From positions 51,038,475 to 51,102,474 of the forward strand of contig NW_026622808.1 in NCBI RefSeq assembly GCF_023065955.2: a DNA stretch of 64,000 nt. The letters are read 5' to 3'. Numbering within the stretch: position 1 is the first letter of the stretch; each line of letters opens with the position of its first letter. Source of the stretch: Ursus arctos (lineage: Eukaryota > Chordata > Mammalia > Carnivora > Ursidae). Position numbers and translations under genes: made by a program. This document shows, in pieces, positions 1 to 12,239 of the stretch. A model generated the notes under the pieces. That model did no database searches, was not told the origin of the DNA, and was given only the letters and a program-made list of their open reading frames with translations.

Positions 1-759
1 CTAAATGGTTTTGTAGTGGTCTGAAAGAGTTAGTGCCCTTCCCACTTCATAATTTAATTTTAGGGAATAGATAAGCCACAAAACAAAATCTGCTATCATA
101 TCAATCCATTTACCAGCATTTTTAAAACATTAAGGTAATTTATTGCAAAATCATGCCCCATAAATAAAAACCTCCCTGTTAGCTCCGGTTTCATTTTAAA
201 CTTCCTTTTTCTCCTTTTCTCTGCAACTATATAGGTGGGTTGGTAATAAATTTATCCTTTGGGGGTCTATTACTTTAAGGAGGTTTTTCTCTTTCATTAT
301 TGTATTGAGTTTTTCTATCAGCCTCAAGTTTTGGCTAGAGAGATAACATACAGCCTGGACCAGAGATCCTGAGTGCAGCGTACTGACTAGCAAAATGTAT
401 TCTTACTTTCTTCGTGTTCCATTTCTCAGATAAGTTATAATGTGGTCAGCTTATGAAGGACTAATGCGATCCCCTCCATGGTGTTCAAATCACCCTCTAG
501 TTATTATATGTCTGACCAGAAGGTAAGATTCTTTTTTCTAAATTATTCATTAAAATAAAAAGAATCTCCTTAAATATCTTGTAATTTGGTGAACTCCCAA
601 TTACATTATATTGAATTAGATAGCTGTTACAGCAAACGTCCTCATGCTATGCAAATGGATACTTGTGATTAAGAGTTGACTTATGTCTGGATATATATGG
701 TACTTGTATCATTTTTATTTCCAGAATATTTCAGAACGAAGAAACTGAAATAAATTAGC
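1..759. other. unannotated AT-rich non-coding DNA
   Basis: I recognise no exon, RNA gene or transposon family in this stretch. The one open frame of 65 codons (minus strand, 196-393) has no domain and no support. Confidence 0.6.
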
Positions 760-1135
760 TTAATTAAGATTCTTTTATTACGAGGGACAGGAACCCACTC
801 AAGCTGCACTAGCTTAAGCATTAAAGGGGATTGTTTTAAGAATGCACGATGTCTTCATGAATTCCAAGGGCAGCAAAGACTGAGCTTCTGGAAGGGACAA
901 CAAATAAGGAACTGAATGTCCAACAAGAACCCATGCAGCATTCTCTCTTTTCATATTTTTCTTCTCTTTTCTGCTTGAATCTTTTATCTGGGTGCAAATT
1001 TCTCAACTTCTCTGTGCATATGGAGGAAGGAAGACCACTCCACAAGTCGAGACTACATCTCCATTCAAGAAGCTAGCCTAGATGCTCAAGTGCCTCTCAG
1101 TCCCACTCCAAATTCTAGCAGAAAGAATCTAATCG
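760..1135 (+). mobile_element. ancient mammalian interspersed repeat, class unresolved
   Basis: The order of features (aagctgcactagcttaagc near 800, a run resembling 'ggaattt...tta', a pyrimidine-rich middle at 940-985, then 'gcagaaagaa' near 1120) matches a decayed repeat that I know from other mammals by its 'agctagcttaagca' head. Related heads occur near 29960, 47660 and 60560. I cannot assign the class. The 69-codon minus-strand frame inside it is chance. Confidence 0.4.
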
Positions 1136-1439
1136 GTACGTCTTAGATCAGAAATCTAAGGGTACTTAGTACAAACATGGTTGCCAAGAGCAACCTCAGG
1201 AAAGTAAAAGTTTTCTAATAAAGTTGGTCATTATGAGTTCAGAGGAAGCTACAAAAACACCTACTTTTGAACAAATTACTTTTAGAAATAGAATACTTTG
1301 TTTTACTAAATCCATATTTGGTGGAAGGTAAACCTTCCAAGATATTATATGGTGAAGTAAAGAAAGTAGTGGTATTTGTTTGTTCATCTTGTCTTCCCAG
1401 CAATTTTTCTCCTTCTCCTTATAGCACTAACTCACTTTG
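1136..1439. other. unannotated non-coding DNA
   Basis: Nothing recognisable. The 63-codon minus-strand frame at 1196-1387 is unsupported. Confidence 0.55.
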
Positions 1440-1945
1440 CCATTAGGTTATGCCTTCTCCCCATTCCCTGATGTCCCAGGGATGGTATAAACCACATCCC
1501 TCTTCCCCATGCTGGAGTAACCATGTGGTACATGTAACCCATGCTGGCCAGAGAACCAGGTCACCGTAGAGTGATTGGTTTGGGGTAAACATGTAATCCA
1601 GTCCATCAGATTCTTCCTGAAATTTGATATATGACATTTGACGGGAGGGACATTTTACTTTTGGATCATAAGCCATAAGGAAGTGAACTTGGGGGAGCCA
1701 ACTTTCTGCCACGTGATATAAGAATATCCCAGAGAATAAAGCCAACAGGCCTAAAGAAGGAGCATGAAAAATATCATTTGGGCACCTGGGACCCACCATA
1801 TCTGAAGTACACTTTCAAGTTACAAGAGCCAATCAAATTCCTTTACTATTTCTGTTGTTATTGTTGTTGTTGTTGTTGTTGTTACTGTTATGAAGCTTAA
1901 AGCAGTTTGGGCTGGGGCTCAAGCCTTTGCAGATGAAAGAGTTTA
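1440..1945 (+). mobile_element. ancient repeat (LTR-like 3' end), interrupted by a TTG expansion
   Basis: The text 'catgtaacccatgctggcc', then 'gagccaatcaaattccttt', then 'aagcagtttgggctggg' and 'aaagagttt' follows the 3' part of a mammalian repeat that normally reads 'ccaataaattccttt...aagccagtttgagttggg...caaaagagt'. The (TTG)n tract sits inside this part. A 118-codon minus-strand frame (1443-1799) lies wholly within the repeat and is not a gene. The family name is not certain. Confidence 0.4.
1852..1887. repeat. (TTG)n microsatellite
   Basis: Perfect TTG repeats run 1861-1883, with imperfect units on both sides. It lies inside the older interspersed repeat and so arose after that insertion. 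Confidence 0.95.
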
Positions 1946-1989
1946 ACATTACATGTCTCAGAATTGACTGTAAAATATTAAAGGAAAAT

Positions 1990-2344
1990 ACGAGTTCACA
2001 ATACTTTATTCAAAACCCTTCAGGCCAAATATATTTCAGAATTCAGAATTGTTTGGCTTTCAGAAAGATAGAAAGATGCACATACCATACGTCGTGTAAC
2101 AAAAACTTCAGGATCTGGGGCCCTGAGCAGCACGCCATAAGCAAACGTGTCAGTATTTCCTCAGCAAAATGCAAGAACATTCACACCAAATGGGACAAAT
2201 GAAATCTATGAATCACCTGATGTTAGCTCAGATCTGGTCACGTTTTCACCTCCAATGGATCTAAGAAAATAATCTCTTAAGTTTTCAGAGTGTTGTATTT
2301 TGGAATTGTGGATAAGGGTTTGTGGACGTAATGGTCAGTTTAAG
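1990..2344. mobile_element. probable ancient DNA-transposon-like repeat
   Basis: The palindromic text 'cagaattcagaattgtttgg' at about 2036-2056 and 'ttttggaattgtggataagg' at about 2298-2318 resemble a decayed mammalian repeat with 'ttcggaattcggaattg' and 'ggattttggaattgcggataaggg' elements. The class is from memory and weak. The 91-codon plus frame at 1927-2202 overlaps it and is not a gene. Confidence 0.3.
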
Positions 2345-3377
2345 GCCTCGACCAGGTGTAGACATACTGCTAATCCCTGGCTGTGTCTCTCCTGAGCCAC
2401 ACTCTGGAGCTTTCCTGGATGGAACCCACTAACCTCTTTCCAGTACTGCTTCACATGCTCAGAAGGACTCTGAAATCACTTGGCTCATGCAAGGAGCCAT
2501 TCCTAGGGGAGTCGGTATGCTAGGCCCATCCCAAGTAAGTAATGGGAAATTATCACTCCTCCAAAGGAGAGGCAAAGCAGAGTCAGTTTCTGTCATGGGC
2601 CTTGGTCCCTCTTGGCCAGTGAGACCCTCCTGGCAACCACACAGGGCAGTTGGCCTGTATGCACTCTTCTTGTGTCATAGGATGAAGACAGCAGCCCCTC
2701 TCTGCCTGAGACAGATACAGTAGTGGCATTGGCCATTACCATATCATGCACACTCTTAAGCCAAACTAAAGCACACCACTGAGCCTGAAACGGAAAGAGG
2801 TAAGCCCAGAACAGGCTGTGCGAACTCTTTAGGTCTCCTGTAAGAAAGTGGTCTGGGTGCAAGGCCCGTCCTTATGTGACCGAGTGGGGATCAAAAGTTG
2901 GCTGCCTTTCTCAACAGTTGTTACTGAAATATACCTTTTAAAAGAAAACTGTATGGTATTTTTATAAATATAATTCTAGTATCACTTGTCATAAATAGAA
3001 GGTAATCTTAAAAATAAACATGATAAAAAAATAACACACGGTTCCAAAATCTTATCTGGGCCTGTCACAGCAGTAAGGCTTGTTCTTCCTTTTTAAGTAA
3101 TGAGGACTTGCTGTGTCACTGTAGCACCAAACAATGGTGTTCTTTTTGACTTAATGAGAAAATTTGGATGAGATTTGCAATTTCGTATTGAGACTCAAGT
3201 TCATTCACTATAGTGTCCTGTAACACCTCACCTTGTCTTGATTTTAATACCAGTGGTTTGCATCCTATTCTTCGGGAAACATGGATCTGGCTCAGTCTTA
3301 TTTTAATGGTGGGGAGATAGACAGCTGACAAGGAAAGTTCTGTCTCAGGTGGTACCACTGACAATAGTTCATCTATG
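2345..3377. other. unannotated non-coding DNA
   Basis: No recognisable exon or repeat. Short frames at 2487-2723 (+), 2593-2862 (-) and 3116-3364 (-) overlap or lack domains. 2920-3060 is AT-rich. Confidence 0.55.
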
Positions 3378-3552
3378 TTAAGCGTATACGGTGCCAGATA
3401 CTACCAAATGCTTAGCGCATATTACTTCTTTAAACGCTGGTTCATGACCATGGCATCCCCCTTCTACAGACAGTGCATTAACTTTCTGGCCCGAGCTCAT
3501 ACTCTTAGTAAGGGACCAGGTTAGACCAACCTGAGCTTCCAAAGCCAGCAGC
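3378..3552 (-). mobile_element. MIR SINE, antisense
   Basis: The order 'ggtgccagatacta', 'aatgcttagcgc', 'cattaactttctggcccgag', 'agtaagggaccagg' and 'aacctgagc' is that of a reversed MIR (tRNA-derived mammalian SINE), heavily diverged. Confidence 0.65.
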
Positions 3553-5643
3553 CATCTCTTTATATTTGATGCCTACAGTCTTCATCTTTCTCATATTCCT
3601 GGGTTTGACTAGATGCGAATAAAAAATTCTGCTTTTTCTTCTAATAATAGGACTTTATATCGGGTGTCCTGTCCAGTAATAATTTTTGCGTATTTTTATC
3701 CTCTGTTAGAAAAAACAAAAATACCACCAAGTTTCTAGGCAGACACATAGCTGATGAAATTTTAATCTCTGGTACAGAACGTATTGATTTTTGATCAAGA
3801 TAAACAGGCATTGTGTTTTTATTTTCATCTAGTTTATTCATTTGTATCCTTTTTTTAAAAAGGGCATCTATTAATAAGTCTGGTCTAAGATTATGCCATG
3901 AGTAAACTTTTTACAAGTGTAATCTTTCTAAAATAGCGATGAGAGGAACAGCAGAGGAGGCCAGATAAATACAAGCCATCTTTCTTCTGAGCGGAGAAAC
4001 TTTGCTTTCCTTTCCACTCAGCTGCTTACTTCTGTATAGTAACAGACTGAAGAAGATCATGTTGCAAAATTTGGCATCTACAGAGTTTATATTTTTCAGA
4101 ATATTTAATAAAAGGCCACCAAATGCTAAAATAATTATCCATTTCCTGTATGTGTGCAAGTTTTTTCCATTGCTAAAAATTCTTAATTAAAAAATTAATT
4201 AAATGGGTTCCTCTAATTAAGAAGAGACTGTAGACCTTGCCGTCACTGAACAATGAACAACTTTTATTTCCTTCATGTTGTTTTAATAGCCCTCCAAAGA
4301 AGGGTAATTCTGGTGGACTCATGAAGACCTTTCTCTCCTTAAATTGCTTCCATTAACTCTATGGCCGATCCTTTACGTTCCCCAACCATTCTTTCAACCC
4401 ATTTGATTTCTTTTTTTTTTTACATTGGAATCACCTTGATATAATAATGTAGTGTAATAGCGTATAAACATTTAATCCTCTTAAATGTATACGATATTGT
4501 TTCATAAAGAGAGGAATGTCAATGAGAGTGAAACAAAGCATGAAGAGGAAAGTAACAACTTCAAAAATGTCACTAGTTTGCTTACCATCCGCTCAATATG
4601 CTTCTATCCCAGCCCGAACATTGGATGAGAAACACGAATCTGGTGTTCCATTTGCAGGTTTCCGTTCTTCTGTGCTTTTCGTAGAGATCGTCATCTCCCC
4701 ACAATGAGTGTGACTTAATGTTTTATTATTTATATTTTAACAACATGTACCACATACACTGACTGCAGATTCTATTTCTTATGTAAGATACAGCTCTGTT
4801 TGTGGAGTCAAATCTTTTCTAAGATAGGTAAAGATATATACGTGGGTTATAAGCTTCCCTTTGTCTCCTTAACCCATTATTGGGTGCTTTCCTTTCATTT
4901 CAGTTCTCCCATTTCACTCCATAGGACAAATCCAGTGTCCAGACATTCTTTTTTCTTTCCTCAAATCCTACCTGCCTCACCAACGGCAGCTGACCCTCTC
5001 TCTCATGCTTCCAGAGGCTCTCGAGTTGCCTCATGTAACATGGGTACATAGAAAGCTTCAACTTACAGTTGGTTATTTGGTTCCTTCCACCCCACAGTGT
5101 TATATTCTCCAGAAATAGTAAAAGCAACTCTCTTTATGTGGTGTTGCTTAGAGAAAGAAGTAACTGTATGTTGGTAGTTCCTGAATGTACTTAGCTTCTT
5201 TTAGGGAAAAGCGGAAGTAAAACCAGCCTCAGGTGAAGTCTCAGCCTCAGCCTTGAGGCAAGGGAGCTGGGCTTTCCTGGTCCCATAGAAGGTGGTCACT
5301 GGCTCCGTACAGCCCACAGCAAGATAGAAAGTTCCAGGAACTACTGGCTTTCTGAACATGGGGTAGAAGCGTCTCCAGTAACCCCAGGGCAGTTCTCCCC
5401 GGAAAGTTGTAAGTGGGAGCCTTTGGAAGCAAAGCACACAGAAGCGCGCAATTGGGCACATAGAATTGGTAAGAAAAACTGATGTCACTAGCTACAGTGT
5501 CCACTATAGTAAATACATAAGACGACTAAATATATAGAATTTTCTAAACAAGACATGAAAAGCAGAAGTCATAAAGAAAAACAATCATAGATCTGCCTAC
5601 ATCAAAAGAAAAAAAAAGGAATAGGAAGAGAGAAAGAAAAAAA
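3553..5643. other. unannotated non-coding DNA
   Basis: Nothing recognised over about 2 kb. It includes an AT-only inverted repeat at 4183-4202 and a moderately GC-rich patch at 5200-5500 with two overlapping minus-strand frames (95 and 85 codons). These have no domain, and their overlap in two frames argues against coding. Confidence 0.5.
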
Positions 5644-5735
5644 GGAAGGAAGGAAGGAAGGAAGGAAGGAAGGAAGGAAGGAAGGAAGGAAGGAACGGAG
5701 GAAGGAAGGAGAGGAGAGGAGAGGAAAGGAAAGAT
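5596..5735. repeat. (GGAA)n microsatellite in a 140-bp purine tract
   Basis: A nearly pure purine strand contains 13 perfect GGAA units at 5644-5695, followed by GGA/GAGGA variants to 5732. The 85-codon minus-strand frame here is the translated repeat (Ser/Leu/Pro/Phe runs), not a gene. Confidence 0.95.
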
Positions 5736-6009
5736 CTCAAGAACAAAAATAAGAATATAATCAAAGGTAAACAAAATATTGGAATTTGAAATCAGCTTCA
5801 TTTTTCTTTCATCTCTTGAGCAGGAATAAGAGGCAGAATCAAATACAGCACTGTTTCCTTGCTTGGGAGCCTCAGTGAACGGTGATCAAAATTGAAGCCT
5901 ACAGAGGAGGGTGATGAGTTTAGGGGCAAATACATGAGTCTTATTGCCCATGGGACACCCAGCTGGATGGTCCCATTAGGGATTTTATTCATAAATCTCT
6001 TCAAAAGAT

Positions 6010-6565
6010 ATTTTTCATGCAGTTCCTCTGTGCTGGGCACTGTGCAAAAATGTTAAGAATACATAAATGAATAAAATAAAACTTATCCTTGAGGGGCATA
6101 TTCTTTATTAAGGGAATATAGATATTCAGACATCCTGTTCTTTGATGAGCCAATATGCCAATGTGTTATACATTGCTCTAGGATTTAGCTCTACAGCAAT
6201 GAAAAAAAAAATAGGCAAGTTTCCTGCTCTTATTGAGTTAAAACCATCTAGTATGGAAAAATAGATAATAAATAGTTGAAAAATATGTAGCAGTCATGAG
6301 TGGCATTGAGAGAACAATTAAGGGTGCCTGGGAGAGGCTTTATTTTTCACTTAGTGTTAGGGAAGCCTCGGCCTCAAGAGGTGACATTTAAGCTGAGGCA
6401 TACATAGCAAAGATAAAACTTTTGGAGGAAAAGGAAATGCATTCCAGGGAAGAGTCAGTGCAAAGACTCAAAGTCAGGAAGGATCTTGGTGTGCGTGCGG
6501 GACAGAAAGAAGGGCGTGGAGTTGGAGTTGAATAAATGAGGGGGAGAGTGGCATAAGACTGGGTC
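6010..6565 (-). mobile_element. L2-type LINE fragment(s), antisense, decayed
   Basis: 'tgtgctgggcactgtgcaaa', then 'aagaggtgacatttaagctgag', 'gcattccagggaagagtcag' and 'gggcgtggagttggag' follow the reversed 3' region of the ancient L2-type repeats seen elsewhere in the window (22.8, 45.1 and 50.2 kb). The boundaries are approximate. Confidence 0.55.
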
Positions 6566-6707
6566 AGTGAGGACAACACTGGCCAGATTCAATGTATATG
6601 TCTGGTTTTCCCCCTTAAATGGAGGTTAGATCTTGGACCTTTTTAAAACACGAAGATAACATGAATTCAAGTAATAGCACTGAAATTCTGAAATATATAG
6701 TTCATGT

Positions 6708-6976
6708 CAGTGTTTCTCAAGTTGTCTGTGAAGGAGAATATTTTTTTTAATATTGTGGACCAATGCAGTTTTAAAATATAACAAATTTAAATAGAAAATT
6801 GAAATAATAAGCAAATAGAAAGTACAAGCTCATTTTTAAATGGTGACATTCAACAGTCATTCTCTTATTGCTATAATGGTTTTGAAATGTTTAGTCTCAT
6901 TTTCCATACTATTTAGCTTGTTGTGGTCTGGTGATGGACCAGCACCAGACCATCAACCACACTTCGAGTAACACTG
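6708..6976. mobile_element. hAT-type (MER1/Charlie-like) non-autonomous DNA transposon
   Basis: The left end 'cagtgtttctcaag' and right end 'gagtaacactg' form imperfect terminal inverted repeats of the CAGTGTT(C)CTC kind used by mammalian hAT-Charlie elements. 'ggtctggtgatggaccagca' near the right end also fits. The 8-bp flanks match poorly (gttcatgt/ggctatat). Confidence 0.55.
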
Positions 6977-7114
6977 GGCTATATAACTGAAAGTTTTTAT
7001 TATATTTTTTAAATCTGTCATTATTTACAGGCATATTTTCCGTTATTAATATTTAATTATATTTGATTAGAAAAACTAGGTAATCTCATTTCACATCCTG
7101 ATGTTGATGGGTAC

Positions 7115-7133
7115 GTGTGTGTGTGTGTGTGTA

Positions 7134-7164
<31 letters not shown>
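7115..7164. repeat. compound (GT)n(GA)n microsatellite
   Basis: GT units run 7115-7138 with one interruption, followed directly by 13 GA units at 7139-7164. The minus-strand 63-codon frame over it is repeat translation. Confidence 0.95.
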
Positions 7165-8805
7165 TCCTATCAAGAATGTTATTAGGTCCCTGATTTCTTT
7201 AAAGTACAGTAATATATGAGCCCACTGTTCCCAATGTGCTTTTGGCATTATTTATGAAAAACAGTCTTTAATTACCAAGCTTAACACATTATCCTTGGTG
7301 GAGACTCAAATCTCTTTTCCAACTTTAAACTGAGCAAAAGCTTTCATCTGGCAAGGTATTGAAGCCCACTATGAAAATTTTGTGCATAGAATTATCACCA
7401 AGAGCTATTTGGCAGCTTCTCCATCTCAATGAAAAGGACTCTGTATTTTATCTTCACACAAATAACTCTCACCACCATATAAATTATTTTCTCAATTATC
7501 TTTGAACCTTTTTGCAATAAGGTTTCCTGAATAAGAACTGGAAATATCCACATCACATTCCATGTCACATTTCTTGATCCAAATTCTTTTAATTAGTTAC
7601 TTAGTCCAAATCTATTTCAAGCACAACAATTTCCTGTATATCTGGAAGAGTGGTGGGAAATTTTTACCTCATCTAACCCAATCATGGACCATAACCCCAT
7701 ATTAATCTGGGAGACAGCCAATGCTTTTCTCTGGAGTGGTGTTACTTCTCTTTTAGCGTGCACGATATTTTTGCATTGGAAGTGAAATTTCGTAGTTGTG
7801 AAAGAGATTTCCAACACACATTTTCCAGTCGATCCCAAGTGAAGTGTAAGCCATCGGAGTATCTTATGGCATTCTGTCCAATCAGAGTATTGCCTCTTAC
7901 ATTTTTAAAGCACAGATTTAATGCTCTTGGTAGGGAGCCAAGGGAAGTGCTGGATCAGCACACTGGATTCCAAAGGAACATCTAATTTTATTGTCTCCCC
8001 CTCTGAATTTCAGAGAACAATGGGTTAGCCACACTCTACAATGTGGCTCAGATTGTTAAGTCATTTTCAAATCAATTGCACTCTTGGACCAGTTTCTCTT
8101 TTCACTTCCTTGGTAGCCTGCATGCTCTCTGATGCACTTGAAAACAACTCACAGCTCTGCATGACCACCTGAACCAACAGATATCACTTAAACTTGGGCA
8201 GTCTCAGGAGACATTGGTTGTTGTTGACTGTGGCCTGGAGTTTTAGTGCAAAAGCTCACGTGAAAAAGGCCTATTGTTGGGCTTTGCTGGAGAGAGAGAG
8301 ATTTTTCCTTTGTAATCTCAGCAATAGCTTCAAATGGGACCTTTTCTAATACGCTACATGTGTGTTTCAATGAAAGGCTTGAAATGCCGTTATCTAAAAA
8401 TCTAATGAAACATTTGGCTCTGTCTGAAAGAAGCACATGTTAATTGCTTATCAAAGTATCAACTTTCATTTCACAGAATGACTGATATCTTTGTGAGTCT
8501 GTGAGGAGAAAGCACCACATTTTATTTCAAGGGCAAATTTTTTTACCACCAATAAATACAAAGGGTGGATATAGTCAGAATTCACTGTCATTAATTCATG
8601 GCTAGTTTTCTTTAGGTAAAGTATCATATTGTTTATATGTAAAACACTTTCATTTGGGGGATAAATGACCTCTTTCGTTTGCAAAATCTGCTCTTTGCTT
8701 TTATGAAAAACACAGACTTATTCATGGCTTAAAAAAAAAAAAAGATCTGCTAAATGTGATTCCACAACAAACTGGTCCTACTGATGTGTCTCAAGTGACC
8801 CCCTC
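7165..8805. other. unannotated non-coding DNA
   Basis: No transposon or exon recognised. All frames are under 83 codons and overlap one another. Confidence 0.55.
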
Positions 8806-8826
8806 AAAAAAAAAAAAAAAAAAAAA
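8806..8826. repeat. poly(A) tract, 21 bp
   Basis: 21 uninterrupted A. I see no SINE or L1 body next to it, so its source is unclear. Confidence 0.9.
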
Positions 8827-10439
8827 GCCTTGGATTAGCCCAAGCCAGTTTCAAATTTCTAGGAGTCCATAATCTATTCTTCTCAAAGGTAGTTTTTGGG
8901 GGGTGAGGAGGGGGGGGTCTTGAAAAATACAACAAAAACGCACGAAAAATATTTACAGTTTTTAACAGAAACTCAAAGTACCAGAAAAAATAATAGCCTG
9001 AAATAAAACAGAAGGGGGTAAACGCCATGAATGGCTATGCTGGAACTTTCGCTCTTTGTCCCTTTTTCTTGCCCAGTGAAGCACAGAGAGCTACATCTGT
9101 ATCCAGGAACGGTTTCCACACACCTGATGGGAATGGATAAGTTAAGTCTCTAACTTTCTAAGGACATAAGCGCTGATAGGCGGCCAAGCACACATCCTGG
9201 CCACAGTGAGGCAGGTAGCCACACGTTTGGAGATGCTGAAATAATTCCACCCACCTTGACACTTTTCTCCATTTTAAAAGCAGTAATAAAAATGCAAGAG
9301 ACTTTCTTCCTGCAGGCAGTACCTTTCTGTGTTTCTTTTGTTGTTCAAGCTTTTCTGACTGATTACTTTTCTCAATCGACATCCCCCTCTATTTCAACGG
9401 CTCTTCTTGAACAGCTGGGCTATTTTGTTTTTCCTCCCTGCCCTTCTGCTTCCTCCTCTTGTATCCATCTCTTGGCACGAGGCCTCAGTTGCAAGTCTTC
9501 TTCCCCTGCTCGTCTGTCCTCAGGTCTTCCTACCAGACCCCCAGCCCCTTCTGGCCCTCCCATGGAGCACTCCTCCTGCTTGGTGTTGCCACCACATCCC
9601 CCCCGCTGCTAGTTCCCTTCCCAGCATCTGCTTCCTACGTGCCAGGCAGGCTCGGCTCCACAATTTCATCAGGTGGCCTGGGGGTGAGGGTGAGCAAGCT
9701 GTCACTTAAACTCCCTCCATCTCAGCCGGCCTGAAATGGAAAGTGTGATAAATGGAACCGTACAAGGCTCAATTTCGTCTGGAAATTTCAAACTTATGAT
9801 GTTCAAATAGGTTCATAAATTCCCCCAGAACACCTCTCTGCTCTCCCTAATACCCAATTGCAGGTTTCAGCTGAGCAGACCTCTCTACCTGTTTTTACAG
9901 CCCAAGATATTTGGATCTTGGCATGCATCTAGTGCCTTTGCTTTGGCATGTTTTTCATCTAGTGCCCAGTTCGGGGATGCAGCCACCGCATATCTATTTG
10001 CTGATTCCCTTCCAGAGGAAGAATGTCGACAATGGACAGCCTAGCTAGTCTTCAAAGGAATTTCGCTCAGAGCGGCTTTTATTTTTCCCTGTTTCTAAAA
10101 GTCAGAGCTGGCTTTGTTGTCGGCAAATATGTTTCTACATGTCCTGTCCTGCAGAAACATTGTCAAGTGGAGAGTCTTCAAAAGGTGCTCTCGCTATCTC
10201 CCTGAGAAAAACGCTTGTCTCCTCCACTTCCTCCCTCATTTCTGTCCCTTATCTTCAAGAAATAGTCCTTCAAAGAATATGAGGCTGCAAAGCCAAATGA
10301 TAAGCAGAAAACGATCAGTGATGCCTTTTTTTTAGATCGTGAAGATCAGTGACATGAGTTGTTTTTACAAAATTTGAGATGCCGTATAGTTACATGGATA
10401 AAAGGTGAAAGAGAAATTTAAAGAACGTTTTTCTTTAAA
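8827..10439. other. unannotated non-coding DNA with a GC-richer patch
   Basis: 9420-9720 is C-rich (pyrimidine-biased) and gives overlapping Pro/Ser-rich frames in three registers, which is expected from composition. There are few CpGs, so it is not a CpG island. No exon is supported. Confidence 0.5.
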
Positions 10440-11035
10440 TTTCGTCCATTATTGTATAATTACAGAAGCAATACAAGAAGTCATTTTTGGATCTCCCTTG
10501 ACCATCTTTTTAAATTCAGGTACCCTCACCAGATACAACTACTAGGTTTGTTTTTTTTTTTTTTTCATTTTGTATGTATTTACTACATTTAAATCCTATG
10601 TCTGTAGAAATACACAGCTTTTGTGTTTTTGTTTTTGTTTTAGCTTTTGTATCTTTAAAACAAAATGGGATTATTTTATATGCTTTGTTCTACAACTTGC
10701 TTTTTCTACTCAAAATATATCTTGGGAGATTTTTCCATATCATCAGATAGAGTTGTATTTCTTTTTAACTAATCTGTATTATTCCATATGTTGAAATCAA
10801 TGTTTAAGTAGTCTGCAATTTTTTCTATTTTTGACTTTTACAAATAATATTTCAATGACTAGTTCTGAATATGTACCCAAATGTGTATCAGTGATTTCTT
10901 TTTTCTCCAGGTTAGATACCAAGAAATGGAAAGACTAGACCCAAGAAAATGTCCATTTTTAGTTTTCTTAAATATTGCCAACTTGTCTTCCAAACTGGCT
11001 TTACTAACTTGATATCTCTTCTTGTGGATCAGTTT
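10440..11035 (-). mobile_element. L1M-type LINE 3' region, antisense
   Basis: Landmarks of a reversed L1M 3' end occur in order: 'caacttgctttttctactc', 'gagatttttccatatcatc', 'tattattccatatgttg', 'acaaataatatttcaatgac', 'tgccaacttgtcttccaaac'. The T-rich blocks at 10549 and 10625 lie inside. Old and diverged. Confidence 0.65.
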
Positions 11036-12111
11036 TTTGTTTTTTAATCATATCATCTCTAACTCTCTTCCCCCAACCCAAATCGAAAGAGTTAGCAGTC
11101 TGAAATCAGAAACAAATGAAAGAGAATTTTAAAAACTTAACACTTTCTTCCCACTGTTTGCCAACACATAACATGCTTTTCTGCCTATCCTACACCAAGT
11201 CCTAATGCTCACAGAACTAATTCGTACAGTGTTAAAAGAGAACATATTTTCTCAATACAAATGCTAAATTTAAAATAAAAGAAAAAATATACAAAAAAAG
11301 GACTAAGAATGTTTTTCTATCCTAAGTTGTTGTGTAAGAGAAATTTCAACGGGTACAGAAATATTTCATTTTAGAAAGCATTTATTTCAAAAATATTCTA
11401 ACTTGGAAAAAAAAAAGCAAAATTTTAGGATGTTCTATTCATTGTGTGAATTTCAAGTACAGCCCCTAATGTGGGTGATAATGTTCGTTCAGATATTTTG
11501 AAGGAGTAGGGATTTAAAAATTGTAAGAAAACAGCTCATACTGAAAACTTCAGGCATTTGAGTTAAATGTGTGTGAGTTTCAAAACTTGATGATTCCAAA
11601 ATACTGACCACATTCAACACATTGCTTTGTGTGTGATCACAGTCTTGGGGCTAATTCAGTCCTCCAATGGGCCTATCCATGGCTTTTTTTAAAGTATATT
11701 CTTTGGAGCCAGAGATGCACAATAACCTTTTTTTTAAAAAAAAAAAAAAACAAGCATGCTTTTGGTAAGATAGGTTTGGGAAATGCTATAATCCCTATCT
11801 ACCCCACTCTTAGAGGGTCACAATCATACTAGCGTATCAAAGTTCCAAAGTCCTGTAACATCAAAAATTGCCTAGCTTTGTTCACAAGCCCTATTGTCTA
11901 TGATAATCTGTTTTTCAGCAGTACACTTGGAGAAACATCGTTTAAGTACAAAGTATCAGTAGAGTTAAAGATCTGATGCCAGCGAGCTTTCAGAGGGAGT
12001 GAAAGCAAGGTATATGAAGCTAACCAGGAAAGAAAGGCTAGATCCTGAGCAAGGAAGCTGATGACAAAGGCATTGTAGGGACTCCAGAAAACCACAGAAA
12101 GATGGCATAGC
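11036..12111. other. unannotated AT-rich non-coding DNA
   Basis: Nothing recognised. An A/T homopolymer pair occurs at about 11730-11750. Confidence 0.5.
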
Positions 12112-12228
12112 TTCATTCAACAAGTATTTGTTGAGTGCCCATTCAGACCAAGCCCTCTTCTAGATGCTGGGGATAGAGCAGTTATTAAAACAAATTTAAA
12201 ATTCCTTGCCCCTCTTGAAACATTTCAA
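12112..12228 (-). mobile_element. L2-type LINE 3' fragment, antisense
   Basis: 'aacaagtatttgttgagtgc', 'cttctagatgctggggata' and 'cttgcccctcttg' match the reversed 3' end of ancient L2-type elements. Confidence 0.55.
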
Positions 12229-12239
12229 GATGTTATTTA

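Noticed and set aside
1443..1799. 118-codon minus-strand frame
   Set aside because: It lies entirely inside an ancient interspersed repeat.
5201..5504. Two overlapping minus-strand frames (95 and 85 codons)
   Set aside because: Openness in two registers over the same bases points to low stop-codon density from composition, not to coding.
9256..9734. Three overlapping Ser/Pro-rich frames
   Set aside because: They result from a C-rich pyrimidine stretch. The region has few CpGs and no exon structure.
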